From assembly GCA_002493835.1 (NCBI GenBank), contig DLAA01000045.1, positions 7,187-19,378 of the forward strand: a DNA stretch of 12,192 nt, written 5' to 3'. The position numbers and the translations under genes were made by a program. Source of the stretch: Lachnospiraceae bacterium UBA7060 (lineage in GTDB: Bacteria > Bacillota > Clostridia > Lachnospirales > Lachnospiraceae). This document shows positions 1-7,151 of this stretch, piece after piece (positions within the stretch are counted from its first letter, which is position 1; each line of letters begins with the position of its first letter). The notes beneath the pieces are model-generated. The model saw nothing but the letters and a program-made list of their open reading frames with translations, did not search any database and was not told the DNA's origin.

Positions 1-1328
1 CAGGCCATCGCAAGGGTAATCCCGACCACGCCCATGTTCATCCATATTCCAAAAACAACGGAAAGCGCCACCCGGCAGACCACGGACGAGAAGATGGAAG
101 AATACAAATTAAACTTCACATCCCCCGCCGCCCTCAGACCGCTTGCCAGGGAGAACGAAAGCGGGCAGAACAGCGCATTGAACACATTATGTATCAGCTC
201 CAACAGGATGATCAGCCGCACCGTCTCCGCACTCAAATCATAAAGCTGCAGCAAAAGCGGGGAAATCAGGAAGAAAAACACATTCCATACCACACCTCCG
301 AGGTAAGTGATGCGGAGCAGCTTTTTCATGTAATATTTTGCGCCTTCCGCGTCTTTTGCGCCCATATACTGTCCGATCACCGTGATAAACGCAGGCCCCA
401 TTGCAAGGCAGAACAGCGCCGCCATAGACCAGAAGCTCTGCGCCGTTCCATTTGCGGCAATCTGCACGGTGCCGAACCCGGCCACAATAGAACTGAGTGC
501 CACCTTCGCCAGCTGGAACAGTCCATTTTCCACACTGTTTGGGATTGCTATATGGAACACCCGGCGTATCATTTCCCACTGCCATGTGAAGATGCTCCGC
601 AGACGCAGATACAGCTCATTCTTTTTATTGGAGGTCAGCACCAGCATAATCACCGCCGCAGTAACACGGGAAATCAGGGAAGGATAGGCCACGCCTGCCA
701 CCCCTGCCCGAAGCCCAAACACGCCGATGGCATTGCCCACTACATTGATGCCGTTCATCACAAAAGAGACATACATCAGCTCCTTCGTTTTCCCCATGCT
801 GCGGTACAGCCCTGCACAGGCGTTGTAAATCGCCAGCCCCACGAAGGAATAGGCTGAAATCCGCATATAGGTCATGCCCGCATCGTAAACCGCCTGCTCC
901 ACTTCGCCGAACAGCAGCGTGAAAATGCCGCTGCCAAAAAGCAAAACTACCGCCGTCAAAACAACGGAAATTACTGTAGTCACCATCAAAAGCTGGCTTG
1001 CCGCATCAATGCCTTTTTCTTTCTCCCCGCTGCCCACATACTGACTTGCAATCACAGCGCCGCCCGCCGCCAGTGCCGAAAACACCAGAATGAACACATT
1101 ATTCAGCTGATTGACAAGTGATACCCCCGAAACCACTGCGTCCCCGGCTTCTCCTGTTCCGGCATAGCTGACCATCAGCGTGTCGGCTATGCCCACTAAC
1201 AGCGCTAAGAACTGCTCCGCCACAATGGGCAGCACCAGACGCATCAGGTCACGGTTGGAAAATCGCTGCCTTTCCTTAGAAATTGTCTGTTTCGGCTCTA
1301 TCAGCCGACTGATAAAAGATGTTTCCAC
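1..1328 (-). CDS. MATE-family multidrug/metabolite efflux transporter (C-terminus beyond window)
   Basis: Polytopic membrane protein of the MATE family, which exports drugs or metabolites in exchange for Na+ or H+. Translating the minus strand gives 442 codons without a stop before the window edge. Usual length is about 440-460 residues, so only the extreme C-terminus is missing. After a short basic N-terminus comes a first MATE repeat (from about residue 29, with LPIVAEQF and the loop ASQYVGSGEKEKG) and a second from about residue 240 (IPNSVENGLFQ, then several hydrophobic segments). The start is GTG at 1328, chosen because AGGAGG lies 5 nt upstream (1334-1339); the next in-frame ATG, at codon 29, would remove N-terminal sequence before the first membrane segment. 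It lies 23 nt downstream of the cupin gene and is last in the visible second unit, suggesting it exports a product or substrate of that pathway. The substrate is unknown. Confidence 0.9.
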   Translation of the reverse strand, partial: METSFISRLIEPKQTISKERQRFSNRDLMRLVLPIVAEQFLALLVGIADTLMVSYAGTGEAGDAVVSGVSLVNQLNNVFILVFSALAAGGAVIASQYVGSGEKEKGIDAASQLLMVTTVISVVLTAVVLLFGSGIFTLLFGEVEQAVYDAGMTYMRISAYSFVGLAIYNACAGLYRSMGKTKELMYVSFVMNGINVVGNAIGVFGLRAGVAGVAYPSLISRVTAAVIMLVLTSNKKNELYLRLRSIFTWQWEMIRRVFHIAIPNSVENGLFQLAKVALSSIVAGFGTVQIAANGTAQSFWSMAALFCLAMGPAFITVIGQYMGAKDAEGAKYYMKKLLRITYLGGVVWNVFFFLISPLLLQLYDLSAETVRLIILLELIHNVFNALFCPLSFSLASGLRAAGDVKFNLYSSIFSSVVCRVALSVVFGIWMNMGVVGITLAMA

Positions 1329-1351
1329 GTCTGCCTCCTGCTGCCTGAGTA

Positions 1352-1747
1352 TCACGGCAGTTTATTGTAATCTTCTTCCGAAACCGCCCCGGCTTCTTCC
1401 GTGTCGCTGCCCACCAATATTGCCAGATGGGAAAACCAACTGTCCTTTGCAGCGCCATGCCAGTGCTTTACCTCTGCTGGAATATCCACAACATCGCCGG
1501 GATGAAGTTCCTGCGCCTCTTTGCCCCATTCCTGATACCAGCCACGGCCTCCCGCTGCAATCAGCACCTGCCCTCCGTTATGGTGGATATGCCATCCGTT
1601 ATGGCTGCCCGGCTCAAAGGTCACGTTAAAAAGCGGACCCGTCTTATCCGTCAGCTGTGCCAGATACCCGCCGCCGGTAAAAGAATCCTCCGGCAACCTG
1701 TCTCCCATAGGAAATACGCTTGGATTGTTGTTCATCTGTTCATTCAT
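1352..1747 (-). CDS. Small single-domain cupin, hydroxynitrile-lyase-like family
   Basis: A 131-residue single cupin barrel, probably cytoplasmic since no signal peptide is seen. Predicted metal ligands are H53 and H55 (WHIHH), Q60 and H95 (KHWHG). This three-His/one-Gln set resembles what I recall for the Mn-dependent cupin hydroxynitrile lyase of Granulicella tundricola, and relatives are often auto-named (R)-mandelonitrile lyase or cupin. Family resemblance does not prove that reaction. The C-terminal SEEDYNKL tail recurs in the other cupins of this cluster. The start ATG follows AAGGAGGG at 9-nt spacing. It sits 22 nt after the double-cupin lipoprotein gene and 23 nt before the MATE gene, in the unit driven by the promoter near 3380. 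Confident in the fold; substrate unknown. Confidence 0.88.
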   Translation of the reverse strand: MNEQMNNNPSVFPMGDRLPEDSFTGGGYLAQLTDKTGPLFNVTFEPGSHNGWHIHHNGGQVLIAAGGRGWYQEWGKEAQELHPGDVVDIPAEVKHWHGAAKDSWFSHLAILVGSDTEEAGAVSEEDYNKLP

Positions 1748-1769
1748 GGCAGTTTGCCCTCCTTATACT

Positions 1770-2798
1770 TTAATTTCCTGTACTTAAACCGGCATATTCT
1801 TCACCGGAAATCCGATCAAGCCACGTCACCCCGTTCATCCCCGGATTGGTATTGATTGCGATATGGGCAAATTCGCTGTCGGCACTGCCGCCATGCCAGT
1901 GCGTTTCGCCCGGTGAGCAGAAAGCGACATCACCCGGATAAAGCACCTGCACTTCTTCGCCCTCTATCTGATGATAGCCAATCCCATCCGTCACAATCAA
2001 AATCTGACCGCCCTCATGGGTATGCCAGTTGTTATAGACTCCTTTATCAAACACTACATAGGAAAGCCCCGGCATATCCAGTACATTGCTGGAACCAAGT
2101 ATGGATGAGACATAGACCGGCCCGGTAAAATTCGAGCTGTTCATTGGCGTTTCCGCACGGCTGAACATAAATCCATCGTCCGTCTTTTCCGTGCGTCCCG
2201 CATACTCCACCTCGTCCAGATTATTGTAATGCTCATCCGTGACTGAACCGCCGTTCACAATCTCATGCTCCGAATCATAGATCACAATCTGCGAAAACCA
2301 ACTGTCCGGCGCTGCTCCATGCCAGTGAAGCACACCTTCTTCAATCTGGATCATATCACCTTCACGCAGGATCTGCGCTTCCTTGCCTTCCTCCTGATAA
2401 TAGCCGACTCCGCCAGTTACCAGCACGACCATTGCACCATGAGTATGCCAGCCGCTTCTATTGCCCGGACCGAATACAACATGATTGGCCTGTGGATAAT
2501 TATATAAATCATCATGGGGAATCAGCGTCTCAAATGCACTTCCCGATGATGTATCCAAGTCATTCTGTCCAGCCGCAAAAAAGGGAAGATCACCGACGTC
2601 CGCATACTGCCCGCCTGATTCCGTCACCGGCTCCGGTACATCGAAAGCTTCATCAACGCTTTGTGCTTCGGTTGCAGAACTATCTTGCTCTAATGCCGGA
2701 GTCGCTTCTTGTGGTGTCACCCCATCGTTCTGGCTTCCGCAGGCAGAGAACAGCATCGCCAGAGAAAGCATTACTGCCATAATTTTGATTTTTCTCAT
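1770..2798 (-). CDS. Lipoprotein with two cupin domains
   Basis: A 342-residue predicted lipoprotein. Residues 1-20 form a signal peptide: basic RKIK, hydrophobic core, and a lipobox ending LFSAC with the lipidated Cys at 20. A flexible E/D/S/T/P/Q-rich linker covers about 21-80. Cupin domain 1 spans about 85-195 (H118, H120, H158, H160) and domain 2 about 225-335 (H259, H261, Q265, H300, H302). Both carry the HWHG signature and belong to the same family as the two single cupins of this cluster, so tandem duplication plus export is inferred. Domain 1 has M where the other copies have the ligand Gln and is one residue shorter there, so it may bind metal poorly. GGAGGG lies 9 nt before the ATG. 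It is 29 nt downstream of the flavodoxin gene. It probably acts on the outer face of the membrane; the reaction is unknown. Confidence 0.9.
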   Translation of the reverse strand: MRKIKIMAVMLSLAMLFSACGSQNDGVTPQEATPALEQDSSATEAQSVDEAFDVPEPVTESGGQYADVGDLPFFAAGQNDLDTSSGSAFETLIPHDDLYNYPQANHVVFGPGNRSGWHTHGAMVVLVTGGVGYYQEEGKEAQILREGDMIQIEEGVLHWHGAAPDSWFSQIVIYDSEHEIVNGGSVTDEHYNNLDEVEYAGRTEKTDDGFMFSRAETPMNSSNFTGPVYVSSILGSSNVLDMPGLSYVVFDKGVYNNWHTHEGGQILIVTDGIGYHQIEGEEVQVLYPGDVAFCSPGETHWHGGSADSEFAHIAINTNPGMNGVTWLDRISGEEYAGLSTGN

Positions 2799-2827
2799 GC
2801 TTCAAGTCCCTCCAGCCATAAATCTGC

Positions 2828-3313
2828 TTAATTGATGCCTTTTTCTGCAAGTTCCTGCAAATCTGCTGCTGACCATCGTCCCCTGAACACCTTGCCCTCT
2901 ACGATTTTAGCGGAAGGCGCGCTGGCTTTCAGTTCCCTGACCGTATCCCCGAACCCGCTGCCGCCGGAAGTCGCAAAAAGCACGATGGTTTTTCCCGAAA
3001 GGTCATAACTCTCCAGAAAGGTATTGATGATTGTCGGTGCGACATACCACCAGATTGGGAATCCAATATACAGGACATCATACTGCTTCATGTTTTCCAC
3101 CCTGTTTGCAATGGCAGGGCGGATGGTTTTATCGTGCATTTCCACCGTGCTTCTTGCTTTCCTGTCGTTCCAGTTAAGGTCGGCTCTTGTATAGGGTACT
3201 TCCGGCCTGATCTCATGCATATCCGCTCCCGCCGCTGCCGCTAATTCTGTGGCAAGCCCTGCCGTTACCCCGCTTGCGCTGAAATACGCTACTAATTTTT
3301 TCTGATTGCCCAT
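2828..3313 (-). CDS. Flavodoxin-like FMN protein (flavodoxin_4 type)
   Basis: A 161-residue cytoplasmic flavodoxin-fold protein, expected to bind FMN and act as an electron carrier or small quinone/flavin reductase. The phosphate-binding loop is near residues 10-19 (YFSASGVTAG). The isoalloxazine-contacting stretch is GFPIWWYVAPTI (about 84-95), followed by the ATSGGSG strand-loop typical of the Pfam flavodoxin_4 group, which is common in anaerobic Firmicutes. Length is normal. The ATG is preceded by CAGGAGG at 8-nt spacing. It is the first gene of the second unit, about 33 nt downstream of the predicted transcription start, and its promoter shares the duplicated operator. It differs from the other flavoprotein of the cluster (8444) in having no Fe-S cysteines. 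Physiological partner unknown. Confidence 0.93.
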   Translation of the reverse strand: MGNQKKLVAYFSASGVTAGLATELAAAAGADMHEIRPEVPYTRADLNWNDRKARSTVEMHDKTIRPAIANRVENMKQYDVLYIGFPIWWYVAPTIINTFLESYDLSGKTIVLFATSGGSGFGDTVRELKASAPSAKIVEGKVFRGRWSAADLQELAEKGIN

Positions 3314-3352
3314 GATAAAATCCTCCTGTTTCTGATTGGCTTTCTTGTATCT

Positions 3353-3422
3353 ATTTTACCGAATCCGAACCCCTTATATCAATTCGATTTTCGGGGCTTT
3401 TTGATAAGAAAATCTTATGCGA
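3353..3422 (-). promoter_or_regulatory. Promoter and LysR-type operator of second unit (copy 2)
   Basis: On the minus strand, -35 TTGATA (3377-3382) and -10 TAAAAT (3353-3358) are separated by 18 bp, predicting a start near 3346. Upstream, 3377-3422 matches 8534-8579 at 45 of 46 positions. It holds the perfect dyad ATAAGAAAATCTTAT (3404-3418, a T-N11-A LysR box centred about -65) and an inverted TATCAA/TTGATA pair (3377-3382, 3401-3406) overlapping the -35. This spacing matches the recognition and activation sites known for LysR-type regulators. Binding by the protein at 8658-9542 is inferred. Confidence 0.85.
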
Positions 3423-3437
3423 TTGTCCTACTTGCCT

Positions 3438-3474
3438 AAAAAAAGACCGCACCCGCTCCCGTGCGAATGCGGCC
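3438..3474 (-). terminator. Rho-independent terminator of first redox operon
   Basis: On the minus strand a 12-bp stem with G-U pairs (3445-3456 with 3463-3474, 6-nt loop) is followed by seven T (3438-3444). It starts 14 nt after the stop of the aldo/keto reductase gene ending at 3489 and lies just upstream of the second promoter. It therefore separates the two transcription units cleanly. Confidence 0.9.
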
Positions 3475-3488
3475 ACTCCATTATTTTG

Positions 3489-4622
3489 TCATTTTTCAAA
3501 TACTTTCGCCACGTCCTCCAGCAGTTTTCTTATCTCCAGATGCTGCGGACAGGCCTGTTCACATTTCCCGCACTTGATACAGTCGCTCGCCTTCCCATGC
3601 CCCTGGGTATGTACCTGCCCATAATAGTAATCACTGTTCCAGTCCTTGTACTGCTTTTTGGCATTCATGTCAGCAAATAGATCCGGTATCAGTATCTTTT
3701 TCGGGCAGCCATCTACACAGTAGCGGCAGGCAGTACACGGGATAAGGTTCTGGCTCTTAAAAATCTTGCAGACCTTATCAATCGCTTGATACTCCTCATC
3801 GGAAAGCGGCCTGAAATCCTTCATCGCACTGATGTTATCCCGCATCTGTTCAAAATTGCTCATGCCGGAAAGCACCATGAACACGCCTTTGCAGCTTGCC
3901 GCAAACCGGATTGCATAATTTGCATTGCTATACTGTCTTGCACTGCCGCCACTCAGATTTTTCAGTATCCGATCTGCTTCCGGCGGCAGATTCACAAGGC
4001 TTCCTCCCTTGACAGGCTCCATCACCACCACAGGCTTGCCGTGCTTTTCGCACACTTCAAGGCACTTCCTGCTCTGGACGCCGGGATCATCGAAATCCGC
4101 ATAGTTCAGCTGTATCTGAACCAGCTCCACCTCCGGGTGTTCGGAAAGGATCATATCCAGATAATCTGCGCTGTCATGGAAAGACAGCCCAACGTGCTTG
4201 ATTTTACCCTCCGCTTTCAGTTCCTGCGCGATTTCATAGGCACGGCATCTTTTGAATTTCTCATAATTCACCCTGCCCTGGGCGTGCATCAGGTAAAAAT
4301 CGAAATACTCAAGCCCGCAGTCCTTCAGCTGCTGCTCGAAAACATTCCTGATGTCCGCCTCGCTGTTAAAAAAGTTCATGGTCAGTTTGTCCGTGACCGT
4401 GAAACTCTCCCTGGGATAACGCTTCACAAGGCATTCCCTGACTGCAATCTCACTTTTGCCGCCCATATAGCCGTGAGCCGTGTCAAAATAAGTGAAGCCC
4501 GCCTCCATAAATAAGTCCACCATACGGCGGCACTCCTCAAAATCAATGTCTCCGCCATTCATCGGCAGACGCATACAGCCGAAACCAAATTTTTTGCTTG
4601 CCGTTACGAAATCCTGTGCCAT
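3489..4622 (-). CDS. Aldo/keto reductase with C-terminal double [4Fe-4S] ferredoxin domain
   Basis: A 377-residue cytoplasmic oxidoreductase. Residues 1 to about 280 form an aldo/keto reductase barrel with the full catalytic tetrad: D47 (YFDTA), Y52 (HGY), K79 (TDK) and H113 (LMH). The C-terminus carries two cluster motifs, C296/C299/C302/C306 (CTACRYCVDGCP) and C348/C351/C354/C358 (CIKCGKCEQACP), expected to hold two [4Fe-4S] clusters. Such fusions are frequent in anaerobes and probably connect ferredoxin-type electron flow to carbonyl reduction. The start is ATG 4622 because GGAGG lies 9 nt before it; an upstream in-frame ATG at 4676 would overlap the cupin gene and has no good ribosome site. 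It is the last gene of the first operon, 13 nt after the cupin gene and followed by the terminator. The carbonyl substrate is unknown. Confidence 0.94.
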   Translation of the reverse strand: MAQDFVTASKKFGFGCMRLPMNGGDIDFEECRRMVDLFMEAGFTYFDTAHGYMGGKSEIAVRECLVKRYPRESFTVTDKLTMNFFNSEADIRNVFEQQLKDCGLEYFDFYLMHAQGRVNYEKFKRCRAYEIAQELKAEGKIKHVGLSFHDSADYLDMILSEHPEVELVQIQLNYADFDDPGVQSRKCLEVCEKHGKPVVVMEPVKGGSLVNLPPEADRILKNLSGGSARQYSNANYAIRFAASCKGVFMVLSGMSNFEQMRDNISAMKDFRPLSDEEYQAIDKVCKIFKSQNLIPCTACRYCVDGCPKKILIPDLFADMNAKKQYKDWNSDYYYGQVHTQGHGKASDCIKCGKCEQACPQHLEIRKLLEDVAKVFEK

Positions 4623-4635
4623 AAAATTTTTCCTC

Positions 4636-5088
4636 CTATTTTTCAGCCAGCTGAGGTAAATTCCCATATTCCTCATCTGTCACCGGCTCACACCACTCGT
4701 TGCCTGTGCCCTCGCCCGGCACCTCCACAGCGATATGGGAAAACCACGAATCTGCCTTTGCCCCATGCCAGTGCTTTACATTTGCCGGAATGGTGATGAC
4801 CGTTCCTGGAACCATGCTTACCGCTTCTTTCCCTTCTTCCTGATACCAGCCTTCGCCCGCAGTACAGATCAATATCTGCCCGCCGCCAGAGGATGCCTTG
4901 TGGATATGCCAGTTGTTCCGGCATCCTGGCTCGAAGGTCACATTGAATATCCCAAGCCCGCATTTTTGGGGATCTGTCAGCGGGTTCAGGAAGGACTCCC
5001 CGATAAAATATTGCGCAAACCCGGTGTTCGGTGCGCCTGTGCCGAATACGTTCTCTTTTTCAAAAACATTTCTATCAGTCGTTTTCAT
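4636..5088 (-). CDS. Single-domain cupin, paralogue of the cupin at 1352-1747
   Basis: A 150-residue single cupin barrel without a signal peptide. Predicted metal ligands are H61 and H63 (WHIHK), Q71 and H106 (KHWHG), the same set as the 131-residue cupin of the second unit. Shared blocks include FNVTFEPG, GWYQE-GKEA and DSWFSH. The loop between the HxH pair and the Gln is longer here (HKASSGGGQ), and the C-terminus has the common VTDEEYGNL tail. AGGAG lies 9 nt before the ATG and overlaps the TAG stop of the preceding aldo/keto reductase, so translational coupling is likely. It sits between the two aldo/keto reductases, suggesting a shared pathway. It belongs to the hydroxynitrile-lyase-like cupins by residue pattern; actual activity is not shown. 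Confidence 0.9.
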   Translation of the reverse strand: MKTTDRNVFEKENVFGTGAPNTGFAQYFIGESFLNPLTDPQKCGLGIFNVTFEPGCRNNWHIHKASSGGGQILICTAGEGWYQEEGKEAVSMVPGTVITIPANVKHWHGAKADSWFSHIAVEVPGEGTGNEWCEPVTDEEYGNLPQLAEK

Positions 5089-5100
5089 ATCTGTTTTCTC

Positions 5101-6201
5101 CTATTCTCCAAAATAATTTTTGATTTCCTGCATCCGCCCCGACTGCTTTACCTGAAACGGGCAGCGGCTGTCACAGTGTCCGCATTGCACACAGGCGGAC
5201 GCTTTTACCGCCAGCTTTTTATAGTGGTCTGCCGCCATCCTGTCCCCCGCCAATGCAAGGTCATAGTATTTGTTTACCAGTCCAATATCAATCCCCGCAG
5301 GGCAGGGCTGGCAGTGGCGGCAGTAGACGCAGTTGCCCGTGACCTTATCCGGCGTCAGCGTCCCGATTACGGAATAGTCCTTTTCCTCCGCACCGGCCTC
5401 TGCCGCCGCAAGCAGCGCCTCTAAGTCGGACAGGCCGCGCACACCGGGAACATTGACCATGACGCCGGGACGGTCAAGGGAATACTGTAAGCACTGTGCA
5501 AGGGTAAGCGCCCTCTTAAAAGGCGAATGCTCCGCATCCAGAAGTTTCCCGCCGTGGAAGGGCTTCATGACGGAAATCCCCACACCCTCCGCCTCGCAGC
5601 GCCGAAACAGCTTCGCCCGCTCGGAAACTGAGCCTTTCCCATATTCATCGCCGCACTCATAGTCGTAAGCCGGATTGATGGAAAACATCATCATGTCCAC
5701 CGGCACAGCATCCATAATATGCTGCGCTACCTCCGGTGTATGTGAGGAGAAGCCAATATGATGCACAATGCCCTTTTCGTGAAGTTCCTGCAGATAGGCA
5801 AGCACCCCGGAGGAAACCAGCCTGTCAAAATCCTCCTGCTCGTCCACGCAATGGAGATAGCCGAAGTCAATATAATCCGTGCCGAGCGTTTTAAGCTCCC
5901 ACGCAATCGTCTGTTTAATCCTGTCAAGATTGCGGCTCCACCCGTATTCTCCCTTGTCATTGTAAACCGCGCCAAAGTGCATCTGAAAATAAATTTTTTC
6001 CCGCTGCCCTGCGATGGCTCTGCCGAAAGGCGCATAGACGTTCCTTGCGCCACCGCAAAGGTCGAAAAAGTTTATTCCACTGTCAATCGCCCTGCGGATG
6101 ACCGCCTCTATCTCCTGATCCGATGCACCCTGGATTCCGCCCATGCCAAGTCCGAGGACGGAAATATTTTCGCCGCCATGCGGCAATTTCCTATATTCCA
6201 T
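5101..6201 (-). CDS. Aldo/keto reductase-like protein with Fe-S domain and altered active site
   Basis: A 366-residue protein with an aldo/keto reductase barrel (1 to about 285) and a C-terminal Fe-S domain. D47 (FFD) and H117 (YLH) of the catalytic tetrad are present. The usual Tyr five residues after the Asp is absent (nearest Y56), and the lysine strand reads IYFQMHFG, so the catalytic Lys is replaced. I recall related clostridial paralogues with a similar IQGH sequence there, so this may be a subfamily trait, not decay. Fe-S ligands are C291/C294/C297/C300 (the last spacing two residues instead of three, before Pro) and C337/C340/C343/C347. The ATG follows GAGGAG at 8-nt spacing, which lies just before the upstream TAG. 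It is 13 nt after the dehydrogenase gene. It may reduce its substrate differently or act mainly in electron transfer; substrate unknown. Confidence 0.9.
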   Translation of the reverse strand: MEYRKLPHGGENISVLGLGMGGIQGASDQEIEAVIRRAIDSGINFFDLCGGARNVYAPFGRAIAGQREKIYFQMHFGAVYNDKGEYGWSRNLDRIKQTIAWELKTLGTDYIDFGYLHCVDEQEDFDRLVSSGVLAYLQELHEKGIVHHIGFSSHTPEVAQHIMDAVPVDMMMFSINPAYDYECGDEYGKGSVSERAKLFRRCEAEGVGISVMKPFHGGKLLDAEHSPFKRALTLAQCLQYSLDRPGVMVNVPGVRGLSDLEALLAAAEAGAEEKDYSVIGTLTPDKVTGNCVYCRHCQPCPAGIDIGLVNKYYDLALAGDRMAADHYKKLAVKASACVQCGHCDSRCPFQVKQSGRMQEIKNYFGE

Positions 6202-6214
6202 GCTCTGGTCTCCT

Positions 6215-7036
6215 CTATACTACATCCGTTGACGCCGCCAATTCCGTCTGTGTCTTGTAATCCGCCACACGTTCCTCAAGCCTCTGTATCGTTGCCGCCA
6301 GTGCCTGTGAGCCAAGCACCATCCGCAGTGGCGCTTTTTCCATATCTGCGCTTTCGATAATACGCTGTGCCATTTTCGCCGGATCGCCCGGTGCCAGCCC
6401 TTTGGAAGCGTCCAGCATATTTAAGAATCCGTGGCAGGAATCATATTCCGGCATCAGCTTTGCCACCTTTGCACTTCCATACCGGAACTCTGTCCTTGCG
6501 CCGCCCGGCTCCACGATGGTCATGCCAATGCCAAACTGTGCCACCTCCTGCGCCACCGCTTCACAGAAGCCCTCGATGCCAAACTTCGTGGCATGGTACA
6601 TGGAATTGGCCGGAAATGCCACCTGCCCGCCATAACTGGAAAGCTGAATGATGCGCCCGCCACCCTGTTTCCTCATATGAGGGAGTGCCGTCTTAATCAG
6701 TTGGATAGAACCAGTTAGGTTCGTTGCTATGATGTGGTCAATTTCCGCATCAGAAAGCTCCTCCGCACAGCCGAAAAGCCCATAACCTGCATTGCTTACC
6801 ACCACATCAATTTTACCGCGTTTCGCAAAAGCGTCATTTACCGTTTTCTGTACCGCCGCCACATCGGTAACGTCTAAAATGCGGCAGTCAAAATTTACCG
6901 GATACTGCTCTGTCAGGGATTTTACCTTATCCGTATTCCTTACCGTCCCGATAACAATATCATCTCTCTCCAAAAGCTGCTTTGTCATCTCGTATCCAAA
7001 TCCGCTGGATACACCCGTAATCAGCCATGTTTTCAT
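6215..7036 (-). CDS. Short-chain dehydrogenase/reductase (classical SDR)
   Basis: A 273-residue cytoplasmic NAD(P)-dependent oxidoreductase of the classical SDR family. The Rossmann glycine motif is TGVSSGFG (7-14). R33, after the second strand (GTVRN), suggests preference for NADPH. The NAG motif is at 82-84, Asn 106 is conserved, and the catalytic residues are S134, Y147 and K151 (YHATK). EPGGARTEF follows, as usual for SDRs that pass the sugar or substrate-binding loop. Length is typical. GGAGG lies 11 nt before the ATG, a slightly long spacing. A 97-nt gap with a large hairpin separates it from the upstream carboxymuconolactone-decarboxylase gene. It probably interconverts a carbonyl and an alcohol in the same pathway as the aldo/keto reductases; substrate unknown. 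Confidence 0.95.
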   Translation of the reverse strand: MKTWLITGVSSGFGYEMTKQLLERDDIVIGTVRNTDKVKSLTEQYPVNFDCRILDVTDVAAVQKTVNDAFAKRGKIDVVVSNAGYGLFGCAEELSDAEIDHIIATNLTGSIQLIKTALPHMRKQGGGRIIQLSSYGGQVAFPANSMYHATKFGIEGFCEAVAQEVAQFGIGMTIVEPGGARTEFRYGSAKVAKLMPEYDSCHGFLNMLDASKGLAPGDPAKMAQRIIESADMEKAPLRMVLGSQALAATIQRLEERVADYKTQTELAASTDVV

Positions 7037-7093
7037 AATCTTAAAAACCTCCGTTTTCCATAATGATTGTTTACTGTTCTTTCGCCGCTTCCA

Positions 7094-7151
7094 GACGTGA
7101 CTTAGGATTTCTTGACTTGCGTACTTTGCAAGTTTAGAAATCCTTCACGTC
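7094..7151 (-). other. Long imperfect hairpin across stop codon and intergenic gap inside operon
   Basis: Three nested perfect arms pair: 7094-7100 with 7145-7151 (7 bp), 7105-7112 with 7136-7143 (8 bp), and 7115-7120 with 7128-7133 (6 bp), giving 21 bp around a 7-nt loop. The arm at 7134-7151 is also the last codons and stop of the decarboxylase-domain gene. No T-run follows on the minus strand, so it is unlikely to be a simple terminator. An mRNA-processing or stabilising element is possible. Confidence 0.75.

Noticed and set aside
189..857. Long plus-strand reading frame of 222 codons
   Set aside because: It is antisense to the MATE transporter gene, has low-complexity His/Arg/Pro-rich translation and no ribosome site.
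3786..4514. Plus-strand frame of 242 codons
   Set aside because: Shadow of the Fe-S aldo/keto reductase on the other strand; no start signals or recognisable motifs.
4623..4676. 18-codon N-terminal extension of the aldo/keto reductase
   Set aside because: It would overlap the cupin gene and lacks a ribosome site, whereas GGAGG stands 9 nt before the ATG at 4622.
5758..6360. Plus-strand frame of 200 codons
   Set aside because: It lies opposite the aldo/keto reductase and SDR genes, whose motifs are clear; the translation resembles no protein family.
7094..7151. Hairpin considered as a rho-independent terminator
   Set aside because: No T-run follows on the transcribed strand, and the downstream genes lack a convincing promoter of their own.
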